DNA of 13,090 nucleotides from an uncultured Bacteroidales bacterium (GTDB taxonomy: Bacteria; Bacteroidota; Bacteroidia; Bacteroidales; Bacteroidaceae), in NCBI GenBank assembly GCA_937901185.1, contig CALCHR010000248.1:1-13090 (forward strand), in the 5' to 3' direction. The position numbers and the translations under genes were made by a program. Positions 1 to 7,439 of the stretch are shown one piece after another (within the stretch, counting starts at the first letter, position 1; each line of letters starts with the position of its first letter). Under the pieces are notes generated by a model. The model was not told the origin of the DNA, did not search any database, and worked only from the letters and a program-made list of their open reading frames with translations.

Positions 1-98
1 TCGGAGTTTACTAGGAAAAACTCGGAGTTTACTAGTTTTTCCTAGAAGTTTACTAGTTTTTCCTAGAAGTTTACTAAGAATTCCTAGTAAACTACAAA
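1..98. repeat. Tandem array, 21-bp period (left array)
   Basis: AGTTTACTAG or AGTTTACTAA begins at 5, 26, 47 and 68, an exact 21-bp period over four units, ending with an inverted copy (CCTAGTAAACT, 83-93). The sequence between the cores is GGAAAAACTCGG in the first unit and TTTTTCCTAGA in the next two. CTAG occurs six times (11, 32, 42, 53, 63, 84), and CTCG (21) and CTAA (74) fill the missing steps, so a CT step recurs every 10-11 bp. Read on the minus strand, the units (AGTAAACTTCTAGGAAAAAC) resemble the arrays at 7296 and 13053, so this copy is inverted relative to them. It may continue beyond the left edge. There are no unique spacers, so it is not CRISPR. Function unknown. Confidence 0.9.
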
Positions 99-120
99 GT
101 TTTCCCCTCTCTGTGATGGG

Positions 121-157
121 ATAAAAAAGAGGATATACCGGTGCGATATATCCTCTT
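121..157 (-). terminator. Rho-independent terminator of the sulfonation operon
   Basis: An 11-bp perfect stem pairs 127-137 with 147-157 around a 9-nt loop (138-146). Read on the minus strand the stem runs into a U-tract (TTTTTTAT, complement of 121-128). It lies about 140 bp past the stop codon of the sulfotransferase gene, the last gene of the leftward operon. The sequence between (158-299) holds no recognisable gene. Confidence 0.85.
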
Positions 158-299
158 CTGTTTCCTGTTATTTCTTGCAGCCGGTCGGGCCGACAAGTTC
201 TTGCTTGCAGACAGCTATAGGCTTGGGGGCTTGGGACAGTCGGTAAAAGCAAAAGCCAAACGCCCCTACACATATAATAATATATAGGTGGCTGCCGGC

Positions 300-1406
300 C
301 TACAATTCGTAGCCCCAATCCTTCAGCGCATATTCCCAGTTGGCCTCTACGAGGTTGATGGTGCGTTCGCTGTACTTGTACTTGTTCTTCTTGTAGCCTT
401 TCTTCGAACCTACATATTGCTCGATGGCGGTGCGTGCTGCTTCCCAACCGGGGAGGTTGAGCTCGGAATAGATGCGCTGCGTCATACCCAACGCGTCGGC
501 CTCGAAATCTTCAAATTTTACTTCGATGAGATTACCTTCGGGGATGAGGTTCTTGGTGGCTTCGTATTTCTTATACAACTTGGTGTAGACGCTCAAGATG
601 TTTTCCTCTATTTGCTCGGGGGTGAACTCCTGGAGCTTGAGCGGCTGAATGGTGTTGGTGAAGAAAGAGCGCGTGCTCTCAAACACGGTGTAGGGGTTGC
701 GCATGAGGTAGATGAATTTGGCATCGGGGAACATCTTTACGAGCTCTGCTACGCGGCCGGTGTGGGGCGGGTTCTTTGAGAGAAATTGTGTGCCGCCCGT
801 GTTCCACAAAGAAATCTTGATGAGCTTGGTGAAGGTCTCTTCCCACACGCGGAGTTCTTCGGGGGTGATGTCGTCGAAGAGCATATACTTGTCGCAGTAC
901 TCATGCTGGTAGCGAGGGAGAAACCAGAAGTTGTAGTAGGTGTAGGGCATCATGTTGGACAGGGCGAACTCCTCTTCTTGAGGAAGGTCGGGAGCGAGGT
1001 CCATGTTGTCGGTAGGGCGCTTGTCGGGCATGAGCCAACCCATGGTTTTCTTGAAGAACGGCTGGCCGAACATCATCAAGTGGGGGAACACTGTCTGATA
1101 GGTGGTGTTGTAGCCAAAGTGCTTGTCGCAAGAAAGGACGTTGTGCACGAAGGTCGTTCCTGAGCGCCAGTGTCCCAAGATAAATACGGGAGCATGCTCC
1201 AGGGGCTTGTTGGCCAAATGCTTTTGGTAGCATCTCTCTTGGATAGGCGCCAGCGTAGAGAGCAAGCGGCATACGCCCTTAGTCAGATAGTATTTGTTGC
1301 GCCAAGCTGGGTCGATTTCGCGTCCGGCAGTGATGGCCTTAAATGTTTTCCAATCAGCACCTACAAGGGTGTTTATTGGCAGTTTGCTAAATTCTAAAAG
1401 TCCCAT
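300..1406 (-). CDS. PAPS-dependent sulfotransferase (Sulfotransfer_3-like)
   Basis: 368-aa cytoplasmic enzyme predicted to transfer a sulfonate group from PAPS to an acceptor, releasing PAP. The 5'-phosphosulfate-binding loop is visible at residues 76-92 (ILGHWRSGTTFVHNVLS). The 3'-phosphate-binding segment is at 231-249, with the R-N-P and S-T-R-S-F elements (FIYLMRNPYTVFES). A KNPPHTGR segment is at 211-218, and the basic C-terminal stretch KGYKKNKYKYSER is at 336-348. There is no signal peptide. It is the last gene of an operon that makes its co-substrate, starting 25 bp after cysN. The same company of genes surrounds the B. thetaiotaomicron sulfotransferase BT_0416, known to sulfonate steroids and cholesterol, so this is a plausible homologue. 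The acceptor cannot be read from the sequence; an envelope lipid or glycan is also possible. Confidence 0.88.
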   Translation of the reverse strand: MGLLEFSKLPINTLVGADWKTFKAITAGREIDPAWRNKYYLTKGVCRLLSTLAPIQERCYQKHLANKPLEHAPVFILGHWRSGTTFVHNVLSCDKHFGYNTTYQTVFPHLMMFGQPFFKKTMGWLMPDKRPTDNMDLAPDLPQEEEFALSNMMPYTYYNFWFLPRYQHEYCDKYMLFDDITPEELRVWEETFTKLIKISLWNTGGTQFLSKNPPHTGRVAELVKMFPDAKFIYLMRNPYTVFESTRSFFTNTIQPLKLQEFTPEQIEENILSVYTKLYKKYEATKNLIPEGNLIEVKFEDFEADALGMTQRIYSELNLPGWEAARTAIEQYVGSKKGYKKNKYKYSERTINLVEANWEYALKDWGYEL

Positions 1407-1431
1407 GTCGGAAAGTATTTACGGAGTTATA

Positions 1432-2892
1432 CTACTTGATTATTTTCACATCGAAGCCTTGGCGAGCCAAGTCCTTCACTGCTGTCTCGATGGCTGCATA
1501 GCAAGCGGGGTCGATGCCAAGGCGCGGCAGGTCGAGTGTGGGGATGTCGGCAGCTGCAGTGTGGAGGTCGGTCTCAGAAGCTGCGCTGACAATCATACCG
1601 ACGGCAGAAGTGTTGTTGGTGATAGGGTCGATGAGTACGAATGCACCACCTGCCTTGATGGAGTGGTAGGGGTCGAAGAAGAGTTCCTTAGAGGTGGCTA
1701 TCACTGCACGGCCTATCTCGTTGAGTGCAAGGCTGTCGGTATCGCTGTGCTCCATGGTGTTTACGTCTACCTTGTATTTGAGGTGGTCGATGTGGCAACG
1801 GGTAGTGTTGGTGGTGTGCTTGAGATAGAAGGACTTGTTGGCGTCCATCTTCTCCTCGTCCATCCATACAAGCATCGTTTCGATGCCTCGGCTACGAGTG
1901 GGCAGGCTGGAGGGGTGCACAATCATTTCGCCGCGAGAAATGTCTATCTCGTCTTCAAGTTGGATGGTAACACTCTGAGGAGGGAACGCATAGTCGAGCT
2001 CGCCCTCGTAGGTCACGATGCTCTTTACGCGACTGGTCTTTCCACTGGGCAACGCCATCACCTCATCGCCCTTGCGAACAACTCCGGCAGCTACTTTTCC
2101 GCAGAAGCCTCGGAAGTCTAAGTTGGGGCGCAATACGTATTGCACGGGGAAACGGAAATCGCTGAGATTGTGCTGGCTGCCTGTCTCAACAGTTTCAAGG
2201 AACTCGAGGAGGCTTGGGCCGTCGTACCAAGGAGTTCTGTCAGATTTTTCCACCACATTGTCACCTTCAAGAGCCGAGAGCGGGAAGCAGTGCACCGCAG
2301 GCATAGAATAGCAGTCGGTGGTGGCGGCTAAGCGGCTGAGGAACTCTTGGTAGTCGGAAGTAATATTATTGTATACCTCTTGAGAGAAATCTACGAGGTC
2401 CATCTTGTTTACGGCGAGCACCACGTGTTTGATGCCGAGCAAGGAGCAAAGGAACGTGTGGCGGCGGGTCTGTGTGATGACACCGGTGCGGGCATCCACC
2501 AGGATAATAGCCAAGTTGGCCGTTGAGCCGCCGGTAATCATGTTGCGGGTATATTGCTCGTGGCCCGGAGTGTCGGCGATGATAAACTTACGCTTGTTGG
2601 TAGAGAAGTAGCGGTAGGCCACATCGATGGTGATACCTTGTTCGCGCTCAGCCTTTAGTCCGTCGAGCAAGAGGGCGTAATCAATTTGTCCGGCGCCGGC
2701 ATTTCCTACACGCTTAGAGTCGCGCTCCAAGGCAGAGAGTTGGTCTTCGTAGAGTTTTTTAGAGTCGAAGAGCAAGCGGCCAATGAGGGTAGATTTTCCA
2801 TCGTCTACACTTCCGGCGGTCAAGAAACGGAGTAAGTCCTTCTTCTCGTCTTGGTCTAAGTATTCTTCTATGGACAATATATTATCTGTCAT
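1432..2892 (-). CDS. cysN: Sulfate adenylyltransferase subunit 1 (GTPase CysN)
   Basis: 486-aa GTPase subunit of ATP sulfurylase. GTP hydrolysis drives CysD-catalysed formation of APS from sulfate and ATP in the cytoplasm. It has an EF-Tu-like G domain: P-loop GSVDDGKST at 27-35, switch region EREQGITIDVAYRYF at 82-96, DTPGH at 107-111 and NKMD at 162-165. Beta-barrel domains follow from about residue 240 (FPVQYVLRPNLDFRGF). Length is close to E. coli CysN (475 aa). There is no fused C-terminal APS kinase domain; that activity is a separate gene here (cysC). It starts 36 bp after cysD and ends 25 bp before the sulfotransferase, in the same operon. Confidence 0.96.
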   Translation of the reverse strand: MTDNILSIEEYLDQDEKKDLLRFLTAGSVDDGKSTLIGRLLFDSKKLYEDQLSALERDSKRVGNAGAGQIDYALLLDGLKAEREQGITIDVAYRYFSTNKRKFIIADTPGHEQYTRNMITGGSTANLAIILVDARTGVITQTRRHTFLCSLLGIKHVVLAVNKMDLVDFSQEVYNNITSDYQEFLSRLAATTDCYSMPAVHCFPLSALEGDNVVEKSDRTPWYDGPSLLEFLETVETGSQHNLSDFRFPVQYVLRPNLDFRGFCGKVAAGVVRKGDEVMALPSGKTSRVKSIVTYEGELDYAFPPQSVTIQLEDEIDISRGEMIVHPSSLPTRSRGIETMLVWMDEEKMDANKSFYLKHTTNTTRCHIDHLKYKVDVNTMEHSDTDSLALNEIGRAVIATSKELFFDPYHSIKAGGAFVLIDPITNNTSAVGMIVSAASETDLHTAAADIPTLDLPRLGIDPACYAAIETAVKDLARQGFDVKIIK

Positions 2893-2928
2893 AATTTCTA
2901 TAAACTTTATCTGTGTGTCTTAATAAAC

Positions 2929-3840
2929 TTAGAAATATCCCTCGCGCTTCTTTTGTTCCATCGAAGCCTCTTGGTCGAAGTCGATGACGCGAGTGGTGCG
3001 CTCGCTCTTCGTAGTAGTCATCATCTCCTCCACTATCTTTTCGATGGTGTCGGCTTCGCTTTCGATGGCGCCGGTCAGTGGCCAGCAGCCCAGAGTGCGG
3101 AAGCGGATGTTCTTCATCTCTATGCGGTCCTTCAACTCTTCGGGGAGTCGCTCGTCGTCTGGCATAATTAACTGTCCATCTAGGTTAATCACCGGGCGCT
3201 CCTTGGCATAATAGAGAGGAACGATGGGGATGTTCTCAAGGCGAATGTATTGCCAGATGTCAAGCTCTGTCCAATTTGACAAAGGGAAGACGCGGATGCT
3301 CTCGCCTTTGCGTACTCGGGCATTGTATATATCCCATAATTCGGGGCGTTGGTTTTTCGGATCCCATTGGTGGAATTGGTCGCGGAAGGAGAAGATGCGC
3401 TCCTTGGCACGGCTCTTTTCTTCGTCGCGACGTGCGCCGCCAAAGGCAGCATCGAACTTGTGCTTGTCGAGGGCATCGAGGAGCGCTTTGGTCTTCATCA
3501 GGTCGGTGTGCACTTTAGACCCGTGGCTGAAAGGACCTACGCCGCTCTCAAAGGCTTCGGTGTTGCTCTCTACAATCAAATTCCAACCAAACTGCTTGGC
3601 GTAGTTGTCGCGGAACTCAATCATCTCCTTAAACTTCCACTTAGAGTCGATGTGCATCAATGGGAAAGGCACTTTGCCGGGGGCGAATGCTTTTTCTGCG
3701 AGGCGCACCATGACGCTTGAGTCTTTACCGATGCTATAGAGCATAACGGGGTTTTCAAATTCGGCAGCCACTTCTCTTATGATGTAGATGGACTCTGCTT
3801 CGAGTTCCTTGAGGTGGCTAAGGTTGTAGTTTTCTGTCAT
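2929..3840 (-). CDS. cysD: Sulfate adenylyltransferase subunit 2 (CysD)
   Basis: 303-aa catalytic subunit of ATP sulfurylase, working with CysN to make adenosine 5'-phosphosulfate from ATP and sulfate. It is a PP-loop ATP pyrophosphatase: the SIGKDSS motif is at 36-42, followed by HIDSKWKFKEM (63-73) and the family signature AFGGARRDEEKSRAKER. The C-terminus (EASMEQKKREGYF) matches the usual CysD tail. Length is essentially that of E. coli CysD (302 aa), so the gene is intact. It starts 33 bp after cysC and ends 36 bp before cysN. The motifs belong to CysD rather than the related PAPS reductase CysH, which is not present in the window. Confidence 0.96.
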   Translation of the reverse strand: MTENYNLSHLKELEAESIYIIREVAAEFENPVMLYSIGKDSSVMVRLAEKAFAPGKVPFPLMHIDSKWKFKEMIEFRDNYAKQFGWNLIVESNTEAFESGVGPFSHGSKVHTDLMKTKALLDALDKHKFDAAFGGARRDEEKSRAKERIFSFRDQFHQWDPKNQRPELWDIYNARVRKGESIRVFPLSNWTELDIWQYIRLENIPIVPLYYAKERPVINLDGQLIMPDDERLPEELKDRIEMKNIRFRTLGCWPLTGAIESEADTIEKIVEEMMTTTKSERTTRVIDFDQEASMEQKKREGYF

Positions 3841-3873
3841 ATCTTTGTATATTGTTTTCAGTGGGGGAGAACT

Positions 3874-4464
3874 TTATTTTCCAAAAAGAAGTTGGAGTAT
3901 TTTTTCTACACTCTCCTCTAAGCTTAACACAGACGTGTCAAGGCTCAATGCGGGATTTACTGGCGCCTCAAAGGGGGCTGAAATTCCGGTGAATTCCTTT
4001 ACCTCGCCGCGTCTGGCACGGGCATAAAGTCCTTTTACATCTCTGCGCTCGCACTCTTCAATGGGAGTGGAGATAAAAATTTCTTTGAAATCTTCTTCGC
4101 CGATAATGCTGCGGGCCAAGTCGCGTACTTCATTGGTCGGGCTGACAAATGCCGCGATGGTGATGATGCCTGTATCTACGAAGAGTTTACCTACTTCGGC
4201 GATACGGCGAATGTTCTCTTTCCTGTCCTCGGGAGAGAAGGTCAGTCCAGCGTTGATACCGGTTCGGATATTGTCGCCGTCGAGAATGCGACACAGCTTT
4301 CCGCGCTTGTGAAGCTCGCGCTCAAGGGCTATTGCCACTGTGCTTTTTCCCGAACCGCTGAGGCCGGTGAACCAAAGCATTACACCACGCTGCTCCAACA
4401 AAGTCTCTTTGTCTTGGCGGCTTAGCATGCGGTCGAATATAGGATAGATGTTTGTTTCAGACAT
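3874..4464 (-). CDS. cysC: Adenylylsulfate kinase (APS kinase, CysC)
   Basis: 196-aa cytoplasmic kinase that phosphorylates APS at the 3' position to give PAPS, the universal sulfonate donor. The Walker A motif GLSGSGKST lies at 34-42, followed by LDGDNIRTGIN at 61-71 and NIRRIAEVGKLF at 84-95. The AAFVSPTNEVR segment at 104-114 contains the serine that is phosphorylated in related enzymes. KGLYARAR at 144-151 is the APS-binding part. Length is typical of stand-alone CysC. It starts 21 bp after the permease gene and ends 33 bp before cysD. With no reductase in the cluster, its PAPS product most likely feeds the sulfotransferase at the operon end. Confidence 0.96.
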   Translation of the reverse strand: MSETNIYPIFDRMLSRQDKETLLEQRGVMLWFTGLSGSGKSTVAIALERELHKRGKLCRILDGDNIRTGINAGLTFSPEDRKENIRRIAEVGKLFVDTGIITIAAFVSPTNEVRDLARSIIGEEDFKEIFISTPIEECERRDVKGLYARARRGEVKEFTGISAPFEAPVNPALSLDTSVLSLEESVEKILQLLFGK

Positions 4465-4485
4465 ATATATATTAAATGTGTAATC

Positions 4486-6060
4486 TTAGAAAGGCCAAAA
4501 TAAAGGAATGAGTAGAACGCTCATAATTCCTACTATTAGGTTGAGTGGGAGTCCGATTTTTACAAAGTCAGAGAATTTGTAGCCACCCACACCTTGTACA
4601 ATCAAGTTGGTTTGGTATCCAATCGGGGTGCAGAAACTGGCTGACGCAGCTATACAGATAACCACAATGAAGGGCATAGGGCTTACGCCAAGGTGTTCTG
4701 CCATGGATATTGATATAGGGAAAGCCAAAGCTGCAGCTGCATTGTTGGTCATTAGCTCTGTGAATACGTTGCAGATGAGAAAGACAATGCCTAGCAACAC
4801 GTATGGGCTGTGGCCTTTGCTTGCTTCTACGGCCCAAGCGCCAATGGTATCTGCCATGCCTGAGTTTTGCATGGCTTTGCTGATGGCAAATGCGGTGGCG
4901 ATGGTTACAAGTATATCCCACGAGATAAATTTGGTGTATTTTCTGGCAGGGAAAATATTTGTCCATGCCATAATGCCAACCACTATGCATACGAAGAAGA
5001 ACATATCAAACTTCATTCCGGGTATGATGTTGGCCATGCTGGGCAGCTCGCCAATGCTTGCGCCTATCACCATAAAGAAAAGAAGGAAGATAGTAAACCA
5101 GCGTTTCTTCTTTCCCATCTCGGGCTCTTTCTCTCTCATGTCGTTGACCATCAAGAAGAAAGAAGAGTCGCCCCAGTTTTGCATAAAGGCTTCGTCGGCC
5201 AAAAGAACGAGTGTGTCGCCCTCGTAGAATTTTTCCTTACGCATGTCGTGCATCAGCAAGGTGTTTCCGCTACGGCGTATCTCCAATAGTGTGGCTCCGT
5301 ATTTCTGTTTGAAGTCGTAGTTGCGTACGTGGCGGCCAATGGCCGGAAAGCGTGCTCCGAGCACCACCTCGACGCGGAAATTTTTGCTATCGGCTTCTTC
5401 GGAGATAGCTTCTCCCGCTTGCTCGCGGCGGTCGGGTAGGAGATATTTTGAAAAAGCTGTGATATAGAGAATAATGACCACGGCAATGGGTAAACCTATT
5501 TTTCCCAATTCGAACATGTCTAATCCTCTCACACCGCTACCCGGGTTGGTGATGGCCTCGTTAAGCGCCATTCCGTGGACTACCAGGTTGGTGGAAGTAC
5601 CAATCAGCGTACACATGCCGCCTACGATGGTGGCGAAGGAAAGGGGGATGAGAAATTTAGTGGCCGGCATTTTCATCTTCTCGGCCCAGCGTTTTAGCAT
5701 GGGGGCGAAGATGACCACCACCGGTGTGTTGTTTAGGAAGGCCGAGATGAAAGCAATGGCCGGCATCATGCGCAGTTGCACATTTCGGACTGAAGTTTTT
5801 GCTTGGGGAAGAAGTTTGTAGAGTAACTGCTCTAACAATCCGGAGCGGCGCACACCTTCGCTGATGAGAAACAGCAGCCCGACGGTAATCATACCCTTGT
5901 TGGAGAAACCTTCAATCATTTCTTTGGGTGAGATGATTCCTGCAACCATAAAGAGAATAGCTCCGGACAACAGGATGAGGCCCGGGCGCATCACCTCTTT
6001 GGTGAGGGCTACCAAAAGCAGTAGTACGACGATGGTTACAAATATAGCAGATGCTGACAT
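4486..6060 (-). CDS. SLC13/DASS-family sodium:sulfate-type permease with one RCK_C domain
   Basis: 524-aa inner-membrane permease of the SLC13 (divalent anion:sodium symporter) group, predicted to import sulfate. The two membrane halves each carry the paired anion/sodium-site motifs: NNTPVV (110-115) with GTSTN (154-158), and TNNAAAA (438-444) with GYQTN (481-485). A soluble insert at about 212-318 includes a TrkA_C/RCK_C-like fold at about 227-302 (GARFPAIGRHVRNYDF to EGDTLVLLADE). Many bacterial relatives of 590-600 aa carry two such domains; this one has room for one. Hydrophobic helices fill 5-42, 56-70, 98-120, 138-166, 187-206, 321-366 and 380-523. It sits between cysQ (36 bp gap) and cysC (21 bp gap), which is the main reason for assigning sulfate as substrate. 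Confidence 0.87.
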   Translation of the reverse strand: MSASAIFVTIVVLLLLVALTKEVMRPGLILLSGAILFMVAGIISPKEMIEGFSNKGMITVGLLFLISEGVRRSGLLEQLLYKLLPQAKTSVRNVQLRMMPAIAFISAFLNNTPVVVIFAPMLKRWAEKMKMPATKFLIPLSFATIVGGMCTLIGTSTNLVVHGMALNEAITNPGSGVRGLDMFELGKIGLPIAVVIILYITAFSKYLLPDRREQAGEAISEEADSKNFRVEVVLGARFPAIGRHVRNYDFKQKYGATLLEIRRSGNTLLMHDMRKEKFYEGDTLVLLADEAFMQNWGDSSFFLMVNDMREKEPEMGKKKRWFTIFLLFFMVIGASIGELPSMANIIPGMKFDMFFFVCIVVGIMAWTNIFPARKYTKFISWDILVTIATAFAISKAMQNSGMADTIGAWAVEASKGHSPYVLLGIVFLICNVFTELMTNNAAAALAFPISISMAEHLGVSPMPFIVVICIAASASFCTPIGYQTNLIVQGVGGYKFSDFVKIGLPLNLIVGIMSVLLIPLFWPF

Positions 6061-6096
6061 GCTTTCTTTATTGATAGAAGAGTAGAGTGTGACTTT

Positions 6097-6930
6097 CTAT
6101 TTGTTTAACTCGCTTTGTGGTCGCACGATGAAGTGGGCGTTGAGCAGGTTCTCTTTGTTGTAGGTCAGCGGCAATCCGCTTTCTGCATGATATATTTCTC
6201 CGCCCGCAGCTTTTACAATGGCGTGGCCGGCAGCTGTGTCCCATTCCATGGTGGGAGCGAGGCGGGGGTAAATATCTGCTTTACCTTCAGCCACCAGGCA
6301 GATTTTCAGAGAGCTTCCGGCGCTGCACATGCTGATATCTCCATGCTCTGTGCGTAGGGCATCAATGAACGCTTCAGTTTCTGCCGATAGGTGTGAGCGT
6401 GATGCTACTACGACATAATCTCTGCCGGGCTCTTTGGGTTGAGGGAGAGAAATGGCAGTATGCTCCTCTGCTGTAAATTCAAGTGCGCAGTCCGGATTGA
6501 TATGCTCAAACAAGAAAGCGCCTTCGCCCACGAGTCCGTAGTAGAGCTTCTGTTGTACCGGAACGTAGATGACACCCATCACAGGCGCACCGTTTTCTAC
6601 GAGAGCTATGTTGACCGTGAACTCTCCGTTGCGCTTGAGAAATTCTTTGGTGCCATCCAGCGGGTCAACTATCCACAGCCTTTGCCAGTCCTTTCTCTCC
6701 GAATAGTCGGCATGGCTTCCTTCCTCGCTCAGCACGGGGTAGGGCGTTTTGCTCAGCAGTTGGCAGATAGCGGCATGTGCTTTGCGGTCGGCCAGGGTGA
6801 GTGGCGAGTTGTCCGCCTTGCGTTCCACCTCCCAGTCTGTTCCCGGGTTGTTGTAAACCTCCATGATGGCTGCTCCGCCGCAAATAGCAGCGCGCAGGGC
6901 CGTAGCGGCTGTTTCTTTTATCTTATCCAT
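6097..6930 (-). CDS. cysQ: 3'(2'),5'-bisphosphate nucleotidase (PAP phosphatase, CysQ)
   Basis: 277-aa phosphatase of the inositol monophosphatase superfamily. It hydrolyses PAP to AMP and phosphate, removing the by-product that inhibits sulfotransferases. Metal-binding motifs are complete: KADNSPLTLAD (38-48), SEEG (68-71), WIVDPLDGTKEFLKRNGEF (86-104) and EWDTAAGHAI (229-238). I chose the ATG at 6930, giving N-terminus MDKIKETAATALRAAI, because it matches the usual start of CysQ proteins. A promoter lies directly upstream; the in-frame ATG at 6987 would begin upstream of that promoter and add 19 residues not typical of the family. It is the first gene of the sulfonation operon, and the permease gene follows after 36 bp. 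Confidence 0.94.
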   Translation of the reverse strand: MDKIKETAATALRAAICGGAAIMEVYNNPGTDWEVERKADNSPLTLADRKAHAAICQLLSKTPYPVLSEEGSHADYSERKDWQRLWIVDPLDGTKEFLKRNGEFTVNIALVENGAPVMGVIYVPVQQKLYYGLVGEGAFLFEHINPDCALEFTAEEHTAISLPQPKEPGRDYVVVASRSHLSAETEAFIDALRTEHGDISMCSAGSSLKICLVAEGKADIYPRLAPTMEWDTAAGHAIVKAAGGEIYHAESGLPLTYNKENLLNAHFIVRPQSELNK

Positions 6931-6940
6931 AGTCTTTCTG

Positions 6941-6971
6941 CAAAGGTACAAAGTTAATACTTCTTCCCAAA
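6941..6971 (-). promoter_or_regulatory. Bacteroidetes-type promoter of the cysQ-sulfotransferase operon
   Basis: On the minus strand TTTG (6971-6968) is followed after exactly 19 nt by TACCTTTG (6948-6941), a full match to the Bacteroidetes sigma consensus TTTG-N19-TAnnTTTG. Transcription should start about 5 nt further on, near 6935, only a few bases before the cysQ ATG at 6930. This predicts a very short or nearly leaderless transcript and decides the cysQ start. Confidence 0.85.
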
Positions 6972-6972
6972 A

Positions 6973-7255
6973 TGGCACAGCCTTCAATTGTTAAAAAACT
7001 CCTTAAGAGCGTTCGGCTGTACCTTTCTCTCTGTCTCTAACCATAGCTTTTTTCGGTTTCAATGTCGCATGGCCTACACATTATTATATATATATGGGGC
7101 GGACCCGGGCGAGGTTGGATGCATCCCGAAGGCTTTCTCTGTGATTCCCGATAGCCGTGTGTTTATCTTTGGAGATGATACCGGCGGGGTGGTCTAGATG
7201 GTGCGTGCCCCGAATAGCGCTTCGTGTTTTTTAAGAGGATATTTTTTTGTTTTTC
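6973..7255. other. Intergenic stretch without a supported gene
   Basis: Part of the gap between cysQ and the next gene. An open frame on the plus strand (6988-7197, 69 codons) gives no recognisable domain and has no promoter or start context. An AT run (7080-7092, TTATTATATATAT) and a short palindrome GGATGCATCC (7115-7124) are the only local structures seen. No tRNA or known RNA fold was recognised. The compositional shift at about 7095-7200 (GC-rich, coding-like) could be a gene remnant, but that is speculation. Confidence 0.4.
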
Positions 7256-7295
7256 TAATCGCTTGAAAATCAAGGGCCATTTTTGGGCTTTTCTT
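7256..7295 (+). repeat. Conserved intergenic element preceding the middle repeat array
   Basis: Positions 7261-7288 are identical over 28 bp to 13018-13045, and similarity extends over about 40 bp (TAAT before, TTTCTT after). The element starts with the small palindrome CTTGA-AAA-TCAAG and continues GGGCCATTTTTGGGC. In both places it is followed directly by a 21-bp-period array in the same orientation, so element and array form one repeated unit. It is not coding in either place. Confidence 0.88.
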
Positions 7296-7379
7296 AGGTA
7301 AAAGCTAGGTGAATTTCGGTAACTACTAGGAAAAATTTGGTAACTACTAAGAACGCGAAAGTAACTACTAAGAATTTCT
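7296..7379 (+). repeat. Tandem array, 21-bp period (middle array)
   Basis: Four contiguous units start at 7296, 7317, 7338 and 7359. The GTAACTACTAG/A core lies at 7319, 7340 and 7361, exactly 21 bp apart. The first unit is degenerate but keeps CTAG in phase (7305, then 7326). Cores are followed by GAAAAATT-like A-tracts. The array lies between the terminator of the gene at 7510-7950 and the conserved element at 7256-7295. No unique spacers are present. Confidence 0.9.
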
Positions 7380-7439
7380 TCTTCAACAGCCCTTCTTTTT
7401 GGGGGATGAAAAAGATGTTTTTCTGGTAGGTCGGGGAAA

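Noticed and set aside
1..98. Possible CRISPR array
   Set aside because: The 21-bp units are contiguous with no unique spacers, and no cas genes are nearby. The same holds for the arrays at 7296 and 13053.
1294..2121. Plus-strand open frame of 275 codons
   Set aside because: It lies antisense to the 3' part of cysN, whose motifs are certain. No recognisable protein features.
6931..6987. Longer cysQ start at 6987
   Set aside because: It lies upstream of a full-consensus promoter and would add 19 residues absent from typical CysQ proteins.
7095..7135. Possible tRNA-like GC-rich segment
   Set aside because: It cannot be folded by eye into a cloverleaf, and no T-loop consensus (GGTTCGAATCC-like) is present.
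6988..7197. 69-codon plus-strand open frame in the gap before cysQ
   Set aside because: It begins over the cysQ promoter region, has no promoter of its own and no recognisable domain. The GC-rich second half may be a gene remnant but this cannot be supported.
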